Assembly: GCA_050084515.1 (NCBI GenBank)
Contig: CM114271.1
Span: forward strand, 37,200,001 to 37,264,000
DNA from: Blasia pusilla
Taxonomy: Eukaryota > Marchantiophyta > Marchantiopsida > Blasiales
DNA length: 64,000 nucleotides
Direction: 5' to 3'
Shown: positions 37,830-49,140 of the stretch, piece by piece
Layout of the letters: each line of letters opens with the position of its first letter
How positions within the stretch are numbered: the first letter of the stretch is position 1
Notes under the pieces: generated by a model
Seen by the model: the letters and a program-made list of their open reading frames with translations, nothing else
Database searches by the model: none
What the model was told of the DNA's origin: nothing
Made by a program: the position numbers and the translations under genes

Positions 37830-39026
37830 AACTCTATCCACCAAAATTTTTGTTATTTTGTTGTAATTTTTGGGAGTCAAAGACACCATTTGAATGGATC
37901 TTACATCTGTCCCGACTATGGAATGATCAATCTTATCAGATTGAGTGGTTGTGGATTTTTTGAGGTAGCATCCATTGAGGACTTGGCATGAGTCAAAGTA
38001 GCAACCTTTACATGACCAACTTTAGATAAAGGTGAAGTTTTAGATGTAGGGAGAAGAACCTCAAGATGTGAAAGTTTAGGTTTGGAAGAGGCATTTGATT
38101 GAGGAAGGAAACTCTGAAGAGAAGGAGATGTGGAGAAAACTTGGCAAGTAGGGAGGGTGGCCTTAAGAGAATCTCATCTAAATTGAGGTAATACACCTTT
38201 TTATGGGAGACGAGAAGGATTTCATCTATCAATAAGGGTAAATTCCTAGTGGGAGGGGCAGAAGTAGGAAGTGCATCAGTATCACCAAGTGGTGTTGCAA
38301 TACTCTTACCCTTATTACTTAATTGATGCAAGATTTCCATGATCTTAGAGAGAAAACTTTAGACGTACTATCTCAACTTGTGTGCTTTCAGACAACTTCT
38401 CAAACGTCTCCAACCTCTTGGTTAATGTCATAACTTCACTCTTCAAGCATGAGAACAAGTAGAATTAATGCCATTAGAAATTATAGCACATCAAAACTCT
38501 CAATGACTATGGTGCCAAGATGTCAAGAGTTAGTAAACATATTTTAACATAACCAAGATTAAAGTGTATATTTCTTGAGATGGTTTGGTGACTCTTTTTA
38601 GATTGTGGGATTCCACCCAAAGTTTCTTCCAAATCTTGTAATAGAGGGCTGGCTCCTCACTCTTTCCTCTACACATACATACAAACCAAGACTTTATTCA
38701 CCAGTTGCATTGTCCCATTAGCTATCACATATTATGTATCTCTGATATCCTTCGGATATAACATTAATCAAATATGCACATTCATAAACCATAACATAAT
38801 ATGAGAACTATCAAACTTCAACACGAGTGATTATCAACGTATGTCATTTAGTTATTTTCACCAGCATAGTGAGTGTTAGGCACGTATTCCATTCCGATTG
38901 AAGTTCTCCACTTTTGATCTATTAACTTTCATTCATGTAGATTTTGTGTCACCCTTAGGAGATAACCAATATATTTCCAAAATTTTCCATGTTCGAGGGT
39001 TCACCTATATGGGAGTTGGGCATTTG
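37830..39026. other. Unassigned stretch, minus-strand open frame 38008-38340
   Basis: A 110-codon minus-strand frame starts with ATG at 38340 and is rich in Leu, Pro and Ser. No domain is recognised. It may belong to the same decayed unit as the frames at 36.9-37.6 kb, because phrases continue across the palindrome in other frames. Confidence 0.35.
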
Positions 39027-39192
39027 CAAGGTTACACACGGAAAAAGTCTGTACCCTGGCTATCGCTTGGGCTTCATGCAAACTACAAAATGGGTGAAGG
39101 CTCGGCCAACATGGGTCTACATTACGGGCTCGGGGGCGGGTTCGGTAGTGGATGGGGGACCCGTTGGGCAGGTTCATTTTTGTGCAACCTTT
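39027..39192 (+). mobile_element. hAT-type MITE, 166 bp, short core
   Basis: It starts CAAGGTTACACACGGAAAAA and ends TTTTTGTGCAACCTTT, giving a terminal inverted repeat of about 15 bp with some mismatches. The core is short and GC-rich (GGGCTCGGGGGCGGGTTC). A strict 8-bp target duplication is not evident. Confidence 0.65.
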
Positions 39193-40104
39193 TCCGTATT
39201 TGATCTCATCCCCAATATCTCTCCATAGTTTCTCTAACCCAACCCTTTCTCTTTTCAGAATATATTGCAAAAATGTATTCCAAAATTTATCAACTATCTC
39301 TCCACCAAAATATTCGCAGCGAGAGTCAATCTCCCTATGAATGCTCTTAATGTCTTGTTTTGATTGAATTTTTTTATCCACTTTGCCTAATTGGGATCCC
39401 CAATAAACATGGATATAAAGAAGGTTTAAAAAAACTCATGAAACACATAGGAAAAATGTTCTTTGATTGGAACAATTTTCCTCTAAAAACCTTAGCCAAT
39501 ATTTTGTATTAATATTTATCAGTGTGATAATAGGATTATACAATTGTTCGGCATTGAATATAGATGATGTCACTTACAATAGCTACAATCTCTCCCATGT
39601 GATGTGCAATACCACTACTTAGTTAGTTGAGTTTAGTTGTGAAACAGTTACAAATTTCCTCCTTCAAACTACCTTTTCTTTCCTTTATCTTACTCAAAGT
39701 TAATCTCCATTGTGTGTATTGTGTAGTGGCCGCTCTGATAATAAGATATACAAATTGTATCATCCATTGTAACAGTTGAGTTAAACATATGATTATTCTC
39801 TAAACTATTAAGGCTTCATGAATCTAATTTGGATCTTTTAATTTTTCAATTGTTTAAGTCTTACAATACTTGTCTCATCTAATATATACATGTCTCAGTC
39901 TTATTTGCAAACTCGCCATAAAGGCCATATACCCCATCTTTGAAGTCCTAATTATGTATACGTACTCTCAGATTGTCCATTGCAAGCCTCTTTTAATCTC
40001 TTACATGCCGTACACTCCCGGACTAGACAACAATATTTTCACTATCACCTGATTGATCACAAGACACTCCAACGTCTTACTGGATGATTGATTGGAGAGA
40101 CAAC
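39193..40104. other. AT-rich stretch, no supported gene
   Basis: Nothing recognisable. Open frames are short, without motifs. Confidence 0.5.
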
Positions 40105-40299
40105 CGGTGTAAAAAGTGTTTGAAGAGCTTTTGTGAGTGCGTAGCCCGTGAAGGGAGGGGTTTAATGATGTTGCATACAAATTCAAAATTTTATCTTGTT
40201 TCTTGTAACATGTGAAACATTTTCTTGCTGCCCAATTACCACTTATCAAACATTTAGGTGTTTGCAAATGAAGATAGCACTCTCCCATAATAATATAGA
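40105..40299 (-). mobile_element. Short non-autonomous Helitron, copy 6, 3' end lost
   Basis: On the minus strand it begins TCTATATTATTATGGGAGAG at 40299 after an A (40300). It continues with GGCAGCAAGAAAATGTTTC, GAATTTGTATGCAACATCAT and CAAACACTTTTTA, following copy 2 closely. Similarity stops near 40105 at ACACCGGT, before the hairpin and CTRR end, which are missing or replaced. Confidence 0.8.
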
Positions 40300-40364
40300 T
40301 TGTAAAATGACTTGTGTATATAATTCTTAGTGACATGGAAAGATCATCTTTAGGATCCACACAA

Positions 40365-40600
40365 TCATTATTTATGACTCATTGAGTCATTCTTAAAGAC
40401 ATGGACAAGTCACTTTTATGATGCACAAAGTCGATCTTTATGACTCATTGAGTCATTCTTTATAACTCAGACGAGTCATTCTTTATAACTCAGACGAGTC
40501 ATTCTTTATTACTCAGACGAGTCATTCTTTATTACTCAGAAGATTATGGGTTATTCTTTGTGACTCATCCAAGTCATTGTTTATGACTCACCTAGTCATT
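40365..40600. repeat. GACTCA/AGTCAT motif cluster with a 23-bp minisatellite
   Basis: Repeated AGTCATT-CTTTAT-ACTCA words fill the stretch. From 40454 to about 40545 they form about four head-to-tail units of 23 bp (CATTCTTTATAACTCAGACG plus AGT). Similar motifs fill 6600-7500, so both may be subterminal repeats of related CACTA-like elements. Confidence 0.8.
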
Positions 40601-40813
40601 AAGAATCACTACAAAGAAGTCGTATTAAGTGAGGAAGATGAGAAAAAAAATCAGACTAAAATATGACTACACTTGGTTTGAGTAACAACTTATACAAATA
40701 GGAGTAATTTTTGTTATTGTAGTTTGGTTGAGTCATTACAGAGTCTCATAGTCTGATTTTGAGAAACATAAAGTATTTTTTTTAGGCAATGAGAGTGGAG
40801 TTTTGTACTAGTG
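40597..40813. mobile_element. Possible CACTA-like short element
   Basis: CACTACAAAGAAGTC at 40597 and the inverted CACTAGTACAAAACTCC ending at 40813 resemble CACTA termini facing each other. The flanking triplets (AAT and ATA) do not match, so it may be two unrelated ends. It lies against the GACTCA cluster. Confidence 0.3.
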
Positions 40814-41532
40814 ATATGTGGCGAAATTTTGTGTTGATCCCTCCCTAGAGATCCTACGCTCTCACAACCTCCTTCAGATGCCGCCACACAACAAATGTGG
40901 TATCCAAATATATTAAGTTTCCACTATAAGAGCATGATTGTCACTTGACTTTGTCTCCTCCAAATAAAAAGGCATAGCTCCAAACTTTCATGACAAGCTC
41001 CATTACCTAATCATCATTTTTCCCTTTAAGAAATTTTCTCCTTCTAGAAACCGAGGATGAAACCAAGGGGATACAAAATCATACTCCTTACCAACACATC
41101 ATATAACTCGATATGTCGATATCGCACAAGTGCGCACCATCTTACTATCTGACGCATGCTTTGGCCAAAGTCTAACAACTAACTCATGTCGAGTCATATA
41201 CTGCAAGGATGACACACCCCCAATAGAGGTCTATATATGAAAGGGACAAGGCCCGATATCACCTTTCTGTAACATGAACGTCAAACACATCGCCTTCCTT
41301 AACATCAAGGGTTGAGCTCTTAAATCAAGTAGGACGCATTGCCGGTAATACATTATACTTGCGGGAATAACCAAGAAAAAAGCTCCATCTCGATTGTCCA
41401 AAAACACCACACCTTGTGTCATCATGGCTCGCTCTATCGTTGGCCTAGGTAGCATATCCACCAACTTTTCCGCCAAAGTATGCCATCATTGAGTGAGCAT
41501 AATGTCCCAAGCACTTGCTCTGAGGGAAAATC
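40814..41532. other. Unassigned stretch
   Basis: No supported gene or repeat. Minus-strand frames 41231-41699 have no motif. Confidence 0.5.
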
Positions 41533-41990
41533 CACCACCAAGGTTGCACGCAAACAAAGTATGTGTCCGAAGACTTATATTTATCCCGAGGACGGACATG
41601 TCCATGCAAGCCCGAGTGAGGGCTCCTCGGACCCGCATACCCATGGCCCACACCACCCAAGCATTCTACCCTTGCTTGCGCACTCCGCATCTTGTCCATT
41701 GCCCATTTTTAGCCCCCAATTGATAGCTCGCGTCCGACCTGCGGTTGCGAACGAGCCAACCCCCGACTAGCCCGCCCCAGTCCACGCGTGGGCTGACGAC
41801 CCCACGTCTAGCCCGCACCCAGCCCAACCTAGCATGCCCTTGCCCAAGCCTAGCCCATGCGCAAGCTATCACAGCCCATTGTAGCCTGCTATTACCTGCG
41901 TGGGGGCCACAAGTCCACGCCGTAGCCCATGCACATGCCGCCAGGCCCTGCAGTAGCCGCCTATCCAAACAACCACTCTTGAGTTGCCAT
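41533..41990 (+). mobile_element. hAT-type MITE with GC-rich core, right end unresolved
   Basis: It starts CAAGGTTGCACGCAAACAAA at about 41533, then GTATGTGTCCGAAG and GGACATGTCCATGC as in the other family copies. The core (41700-41960) is strongly GC-rich with repeated TAGCCCGC/AGCCCA words, like those at 22445-23030 and 55770-56279. Open frames on both strands here are compositional artefacts. The right terminus was not found. Confidence 0.55.
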
Positions 41991-42194
41991 GTGTAATCCT
42001 AGGACTTTTTCATCAAAACCGCGCTCAGCCCGCATCCCGCAAACCCTACGGTGGTATGTGGCACAATCTGAATGGCGGAGGCTTAATTCAAATTTTCCTC
42101 CCTCCCCTTCTTTATTCCCAAACTTGGTTTGGGATAGAACCCATAAGCAAAGGGCCCACATGTGGGCTTCAAAATCCTTACAAGGGAGGGATTA

Positions 42195-42425
42195 AGGGCT
42201 AATTAACCCACAAATGAGAGGCTTGGGTTACACACACAAGGCAAGGAGGACCATAGCTCCGCCGCCTCATGCCAAGAGGTTCAAGAAAGAGAGAATGAGC
42301 TCTCAAGCTCTCTCTCTTTGAGGTATATCCCCTTCCCTCTCTCAATCCCTCTCCATGGTGACCTATGTATAGGTCATCGGCTCTTGACATGTTTTAGCGA
42401 GTCAAGGGTCACTTCCCAAAGAGGA
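42195..42425 (-). repeat. Gypsy LTR fragment, inverted
   Basis: This is the reverse complement of the 61320-61530 LTR start. Matching blocks are AAGTGACCCTTGAC, ATACCTCAA-GAGAGAGAGCT, TTGAGAGCTCATTCTCTCTT, GGCATGAGGCGGCGGAGCTA and GTAACCCAAGCCTCTCATT. Only the first 230 bp are present. Confidence 0.75.
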
Positions 42426-43146
42426 AAGTCAACTATACCAAGAGCGATAACTTAACCAAATTAACAAGTTCCTCAATATGGCTCCAAATAAGCCGCAACG
42501 AAGGGGAAATCTGCTCTCGCATGTTACACGTGGCCTCAGCAAGTCATCTTTGACCTCCTCAGGCCGTCCTCCAATATCTTTGAAGGAGCTTTACTAGATC
42601 TCATCAATCTATCCTAACAGATGTGATAGGTTATCTCGCGCTCCCCATGACCGAACCCCCCTAAACATATCACTTGGAGGAAGAAGATAGGAAGATTTCC
42701 AACAAAAACTAACAAAATAAATCTAAAGGTTGAGATTATGAAGTACCAAAAAGATAATGATTGGAGACATTGTAACAATGGCTTGATCAATGTACACACG
42801 TTATAATGGTGGAACGAGATCTAGGTTTAGGGTTTGGCACTCAAAGGGAATATATGCGCATTTACATAGGTTTCCAAGACCTCCTTCACATCTTTGATGT
42901 GCTAAGGAAAGCCAATGAAATATATCTAAATGCGAGTATATGAATCGGAAATCTCAAAATGAACAAACACGTTTAGTAACATAAGAGAATTCCAAACTCA
43001 CAACCTCTCACCTAATGTGGAATCAATTAGAATTTTTTTAAGACATAACAAGGAGCGTACATATCCAAGTTGGTCACAAACAAAATCTAACTATATGCAA
43101 AGGCACGCAACGGATTTTCCCAAATTCCTAGTAAACTTGAAAGCCA
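42426..43146. other. Unassigned stretch
   Basis: Nothing recognisable before the coding relic that starts around 43147. Confidence 0.5.
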
Positions 43147-46100
43147 ATGATTGTGCCAAGAGGCAATGAGTCAATTTATAGGAATAAATTTAATCATGCC
43201 ATAAGAGAGACATGGCTAAACTCATTTTTCCAACTTACAATAGACATGAGACGATCCTACATTTCGAGAGGTATGGATGGTTTTCATGACTACACTTTGG
43301 AATTGCAAAGATTTTCCAAGAGAGTTTCAAAGGCATTGAACTAGGAAGTCATGCCAAAGAGGCCAAGACGTTAAGTGCATTTTGTGCCCAACAAGTTGTT
43401 CACTTGGAGAAAGTGTATGTCCATTTCAAGACATACAAGAAGGAGAAGCTGAACATTGTAGAGACAACTCTCTTATAGAGATTTATTGGAGAGTAAAAAA
43501 ATGCTGAATGTCTTTTCAAGGAAGGTTCTACTCTTGTGGGGTAGACATTGGTAGTTCCACGTAGAGCTATGTGGATTTTTGACAAGGATGTAGTAGTAGA
43601 ACATGATCCTAAGGATATTTTGGGATCAGGTTTACACGCAACCCTGTACTGTTGTAAAATAAACTAAACCCTTGGCTTTAGTGAAGATATTTATTATTAC
43701 ATAAAGGTGTTTAAGGAAGCATCTTGGTCATTTTCAAGAAAATTCATGATACGTTGTCTTATAGTAAAATCACGAGCTATATAAACACCTCTATCACTAG
43801 GTGTTAGAGAGAGTTTTATTAGTATTAAGTAATTTAGCCTAGGAAAATGAAATTCTCATGTTTAAACCTTTTTAGGGTGACTCATTTGCGCGAGCCTAAC
43901 TTTAGGAAAAGAGATAATAAATAAAATATGGGATTAGAAAAGTAAAGTAGTGGGGTTGGTGCTTTAATGAAACAAAAGCAAGAGTAGTCTTGGTTGGTAG
44001 CTAAGGTAGGTGGGGTAGTTTGGACGATATGAAGGGATGAAAAGCGGATATTTTGGAAGAGATAAGAGGTAATCTACTTGTGTCAAAATATGATTGGCTA
44101 AGCCTTGAGAGGAAGCCATTTGGCACAAGATAAGATTAGTCCTATTTTGTGTTCTTGTGGATCCCTTGTGAGCATATAAAGAGGAGGGATCTTAAAGGGT
44201 TCATCATCTTCTACTTCACATATTGAGTCTCTCGTGTTACTCTTTAGTGTATGGCTCTGGTATTGCTTGCTCTTCCAATGAGAGTGTATTATCCCTTTTG
44301 GGAGAGTAACTTGACCTTGGTGTATTCTTCGAGAGGTTTATAGAGGGTGGTATGCGTGGAGATGAGAGACTTGTCATCTTAGATGGGTTTAATCATACTA
44401 AAAATAGAGTATGGTGTGGCTTGTTATTTTTCCAATGACATTGGATTACCCTTCTTGGGAGAGCAACTCCGCCAAGTCCCATTTTAGAGGAGAGAAGAGG
44501 ATGTTTGTCCTAAGGATATTTTGGGATCAAGTTTACACGCAATCGTATACTGTTGTAAAATAAAATAAACCCTTGGCTTTAATGAAGATATTTATTATTA
44601 CATGAAGGTGTTTAAAGAAGCATCTTGGTCATTTTCAAGAAAATTCATGATACGTTATCGTATAGTAAAATCACGCGCTATGTAAACTCTTATATCATTA
44701 AGTGTTAGAGAGAGTTTTATTAATATTAAGTAAATTAGCCTAGGAAAATGAAATTCCCATGTTTAAACCTCTTTAAGGTGACTCATTTGCACACGATCCA
44801 ACTTTAGGAAAAGAGATAATAAATAAAAGATGGGATTAAAAAAGTGAAGTAGTGGGGTTGGTGCTTTATTAAAACAAAAGAAAAAGTAGTATTGATTGGT
44901 GATTAGGGTTGGTAGGGTAGTTTGGAAGATATGAAAGGAGTAAAACATGATATTTTGGAAGAGATAAGAGATAATCTACTTATGTCAAATGTGATTGGCT
45001 AAGCCTTGAGAGGAAGTCATGTGGCATAAGATAAGATTAGCCCTATTTGATACTCTTATAGATCCCTTGTGAGAATATCAAGAGGAGGGACCTTCAAGGA
45101 TTCATCATCTTATACTTCACATCGTGAGTCTCTTATGTCAATCTTGAGTGTATGGCTTTGGATTTTCTTGCTCTTCCAATGAAAGTGAATTACCCCTTTT
45201 GGGAGAGTAACTTGACCTTGGTTTATTTTTTGAGAGGTTTCTAGAATGTGATATGTGTGGAGATGAGAGACTTGTTACCCTAGATGAGTTTAGTCCTACT
45301 AGAAATACATGATGGTTTGGCTTGTTATTTTTCTAATGAGAGTGGATTACCCTTCTTAGGAGAGCAATTCCGCCAAGTCCCATTCTAGAGGAGAGTAGAC
45401 GATGTTTGTCAAGTATGGATAGGGCTGGAGCACGAGTTGTGCCTGATTTTCTTTTCCTTAACTCGTACCACATCAAGATTCTCTTTGTAGATAGATAATG
45501 GTTCACTCGCTATCTAATTTATCATTTTGGGGACGCGTTCATGAACCAAGTCATGCAATCTCCAACTTCGGTGATTCGTCCTATAGTCACTCACGGAAGG
45601 ACATGAGATTGCACTTTGTATGTCCTTATATAGCTATCCATGGACGTCAATAGGCCTGCTCGAGTAGGTTTTAACACTAGTTGTGCTATTTTCCTTGTGT
45701 AGAAACGTAAAGTAGTTTACAAGGACTTCATAGTTAAGAATTTTGGGGGTCCATGTTATGAAGAAGTGATCGCCTCGGCACTCCCTTTCGTGATTCATGT
45801 CGTGAGAGAATGGAGGGTTTACATAATAATTCAATACTAAAAAAGGAGATATAGAATTCAACTTGCATCAACCACGTGTGCTGCAACTAGAAGGTCCGCC
45901 CTTACTCGAAGAAAGGTTCTCGACACGACAACGTGTAAAGATGTTTGCGACTATTTTACATCAGAGGATATATCGTTCCCTTGGTGGGAAGGTTGATCAA
46001 GGATCCATCACGTACCATCTATCCATATTGGAATGGTGGACACCTTGAAAATTGGTGCAAGCATGCCATACCTTGAAGAATAGCGGGGCAAGTTTAGGAG

Positions 46101-46760
46101 AGTTGTAGAAGAGAAGATATCTCACGATGACATCAAATATCATGAAGCTTGTGGCTACCCTTCTTGGTACCATATATGGAGAATGTCCTAAAGCGAGGAG
46201 TTCTTCATAGTGACCTTCATGCTTGGAACATTTTCATCCATTTTGGATGTAACTCATATTCATACATCGGGGTTGGAGATTGGGGAAATGCTTTGTGGGA
46301 TGACGAGTGCTTAGATTCACCTCAAAGATGGTGGCCACATGAACAAGAAAATCATGTCGGGCATATAGTACGGTAGTTGACAACAAGGCTTACGGATCTT
46401 CTTTTTAGCATAGCCACATAAATCTATGCCTTAGGAATGATTTTGAAAAATTGAAACTATGTGACATACAACCTCGCTATCAAGGATGTCCACCCAAATG
46501 TAAGATGGACTTATTTGGATAGGATTAGAAAGTGGGCATTTTCTCCGAACCCCTATGATCGCAAAAGCCTATAGTATCTTATTGCTTATATCATAGCAAA
46601 TGCAAAAATATTAGGTATAGACGATGTAGATTCAGGATTAAGACCAATAATATATGCTCGTTGAGAATATGATGATGGGATTTTTATAACCATGATAGTG
46701 TGATTGTAAACCCGCATGTGGATTGTTTATTTTTCATTGGAAATGAAAGACTTGATTGAA
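43147..46760 (+). pseudogene. Decayed protein-kinase-like gene
   Basis: Fragments of one kinase-like protein follow each other on the plus strand. 43390-43660, a single frame with three stops: VHLEKVYVHFKTYKKEK, then VVEHDPKDILGSGLHATLY, whose GSGxxAxxY resembles a kinase glycine loop. 45420-45560: RAGARVVPDFLFLNSYHIK and WFTRYLIYHFGDAFMN. 45710-45830: VYKDFIVKNFGGPCYEEVIA. 46180-46290: GVLHSDLHAWNIF and YIGVGDWGNALW, which resemble the catalytic loop (H-D-x5-N) and the D-x-G site. 46400-46450: IYALGMIL, as in subdomain IX. The tandem duplication at 43609-45409 splits the glycine-loop part from the rest. Numerous stops and frameshifts make it non-functional. The family is not named, and motif matching was by eye. 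Confidence 0.6.
43609..45409 (+). repeat. Tandem duplication, two units of ~900 bp
   Basis: Unit 1 (43609-44508) and unit 2 (44509-45409) are head-to-tail, start CCTAAGGATATTTTGGGATC and end GATGTTTGT. They are aligned almost end to end with roughly one difference per 10 bp. Each starts with the glycine-loop-like fragment and ends with a coding fragment resembling 55267-55566 (minus). Unit 1 keeps a clean GCATATAAAGAGG TATA-like box at about 44174, while unit 2 has it mutated. Confidence 0.9.
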
Positions 46761-46879
46761 AAAGGTGAATGTATGACTTTGAATGTTTGTAAATGATCAC
46801 GGATGTATGATCCATGGATGTATTCTATGTCATCGTGTAACTATTATTGAAATGTTTTTGAGCCGACCTTTTTCTTTGG

Positions 46880-49080
46880 AATTTTGATAAAAGACGAGAT
46901 GGAGTTTCCACCTAATGAAGACCGTAGTCCTTAGGACATAGGGGGCGACAATAGAGGGGAAGAGACCACTGAAGCTCGCGAAGGGGAACAAGAAGATGAT
47001 CTCACTTTTCATCACCGGAATGAATTGAAGGCGCCCTTGACCCATCAATTCTTAATGCAGAGTTCAAGAAGTCCTGGCTCAAGTGGCTGGAGCATGCGAT
47101 TGGTGAATTTGCAAGGACAGTGGGAGAAGATTAGTGGAAGAATTATTGGGCCTTGTTCAATGGCCTTCCATATTATGAGGACCTTCCACCAAAGAAGAGG
47201 AAGTCAAAGTCGCGGAGTTGATGAAGGACATGGAGGTTCATTATGGCGATGTGGAGGACGCATCTTCGAGAAGAGATAAGACACCCAAAGCAAAGATAGT
47301 ATATCCCCATCGCCATAGTCGAAATGACCAAGAGTGGGAACTTCGTCAAACTTTGGAAGTATGGGCCTATACCCATGTCATCAACATGAGCCATTATCTT
47401 CTCTGCCAAATGGAGGAGAGTAAGGATGGGTTTCCCCACATCGAACTTCATCACGCCAATACCAACAAGGTGGATTGTCAAGAAGCCTTAGAGGCATACT
47501 ATCTTCTTTGGATGGACACAGAATATATTGGCCAACCGAAGAGGAGATAAATGACGGGAGTGAAGATGAAGGGCGAGTCCAATTGGGGGAGGAGATTTTT
47601 GGGGATAGAAGCGATATTTTGAATGACCTCAATGTAGGTTGCAATATGAGCTTTAAAGGGGCCGGAGAGATTTTTGATCACCATGTACATAGTGGGGCTA
47701 TTTCCATAACTTTTTGTTGGGAGAGTGCTCCAATTGATAGCGAGGTTATGTCGTGTCTATCATACCTAGAGAGTTTAATAACAAATTTCTAACTCAATTT
47801 TGATTTGGAAGCAGAATTTAACATTTTGAAGGGAAAGAACCAACAGTTATCCAAGGAGCACGAGAGACTAAAGAGAAAGAAGGAGAGGATCTTCAATAAT
47901 TAAATTTCTAGAGAGGAGCTCCATAGAATACAAAGAGCTATAATGGCTGACCATACGAAGCAATGGAGGAGGGTATATGAATCCATCATGGCAAGACGAA
48001 AGCAAAAAATAGATGAATTGTTGCGATAGAGAGCAAGGGGCAACGTGGAAGAACTCACCCTTGAGACAACTCTATTCAAGGGTCATCTCATGAAGGAGGT
48101 TGATATGATCTTATTTCAACCTATTGAGCAAGTATGGCCTCCTGCTCTACGCGCAACATGGGACAATGTTGTGGATCCAACCGTTGCCAAATATATATAT
48201 TTTTTATGTTGGCCCCAACACCTCTCAATCCGAGCACACAAGAGCAAGATGTGCCTGATTGGATAAAGGCAATCGTTTTAGATGAAGGAGGGGCCCTCGC
48301 ACCAATCAACTAGCCCAAATGCATGATTTTCTTCAATCCCATTGCCGTAGAAGGTTGCTGCGTGACAAACACATGTAAAGCTTGTTATTGCCATCCATAT
48401 TGTCTTCAAAAGGCCATGTTACTAACATATATGTGTCCAACTTGTAGACAACCTTGATCAAGAAGATTGTATCACCTTTTTGGCATATCTTTTTGCTCTC
48501 ATAATAGTAATGCACCAACTACATATCGCAAGCGAACCCAAAAGCAAGACAATTTCACTTTCACTTTGGGACATCGTAGCTCGCGATCCAATTACAACCC
48601 CGAAGTGAACATGGATGGAGTGGTTCATGGAGAAATCCCACGTAAAAAAGGGATAGATATATCGGGTTATGCAAATTTGGCTGATCCGCTTCATTGACAT
48701 AAACGATCATGGAGACCTTATTCACATAAGTGCCATAGATCTCCAAAGTCGAGAGGCATAAAACTTCTTCTTTGCTGAGGAGTTGAATCCACAAGAAGTT
48801 CCCGATGCCCTCAACACAACTCGACAAACTTTCTTAAACCATTATCAAAATCCATTGGTGGATGACCTTGTCTTGATCGAGGAGATTCGGATTGATCTCG
48901 CCACCTTTTTTATGGCAAGATATTCCTCAAAGGATAGTAGGGAGATATCCACGTACATACCATTATCCTCGTAAAATGCAAGAGGAACTTTTTGGATTCT
49001 ACGAGAGAGATTGGGAAATGTTTCCAACACATCCAACACAAGACATAGATGATGGTGAAGCCGATGTTGTGTTGGAAAGG
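46880..49080 (+). pseudogene. Decayed coding region with coiled-coil and RING-like segments
   Basis: Continuous but frameshifted coding traces. 47030-47200: ALDPSILNAEFKKSWLKWLE. 47218-47550, an open frame of 110 codons with ELMKDMEVHYGDVEDASS nearby. 47570-47790: DRSDILNDLNVGCNMSFKG. 47800-48030: EAEFNILKGKNQQLSKEHE and similar Lys/Glu-rich heptad-like sequence. 48305-48410: KCMIFFNPIAVEG, then TCKACYCHPYCLQKAML and CPTCRQP, resembling the C-x-H-x2-C ... CP-CR end of a RING finger with one ligand changed. 48900-49100: DWEMFPTHPTQDIDDGEAD. It lies just downstream of the kinase-like relic on the same strand, so the two may be one gene, but this is not shown. Confidence 0.45.
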
Positions 49081-49081
49081 A

Positions 49082-49140
49082 CTAGCTCTAGTGATGTGCC
49101 CCCCCCCTAGAGCTAGGGGGGGGCACATCACTAGAGCTAG
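49082..49140. repeat. Near-perfect 59-bp palindrome with C/G runs
   Basis: The CTAGCTCTAGTGATGTGC arm with nine C residues is mirrored by eight G residues and GCACATCACTAGAGCTAG, centred on CTAGAGCTAG near 49111. The arms are complementary except for one extra C. It directly ends the coding relic. Confidence 0.9.

Noticed and set aside
40597-40813. Certain CACTA element with matching ends
   Set aside because: The flanking triplets do not match and the inverted ends agree only loosely, so it is kept as a low-confidence feature only.
41480-42161. Ala/Arg/Pro-rich open frames on both strands
   Set aside because: GC-rich MITE core with degenerate AGCCCGC repeats. Both strands are open because of composition, without domains.
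44174-44190. TATA-box promoter driving a gene in the tandem unit
   Set aside because: The ATATAAAGAGG box is real sequence, but the following frame is closed by stops within about 30 codons and the gene is decayed, so no promoter is annotated.
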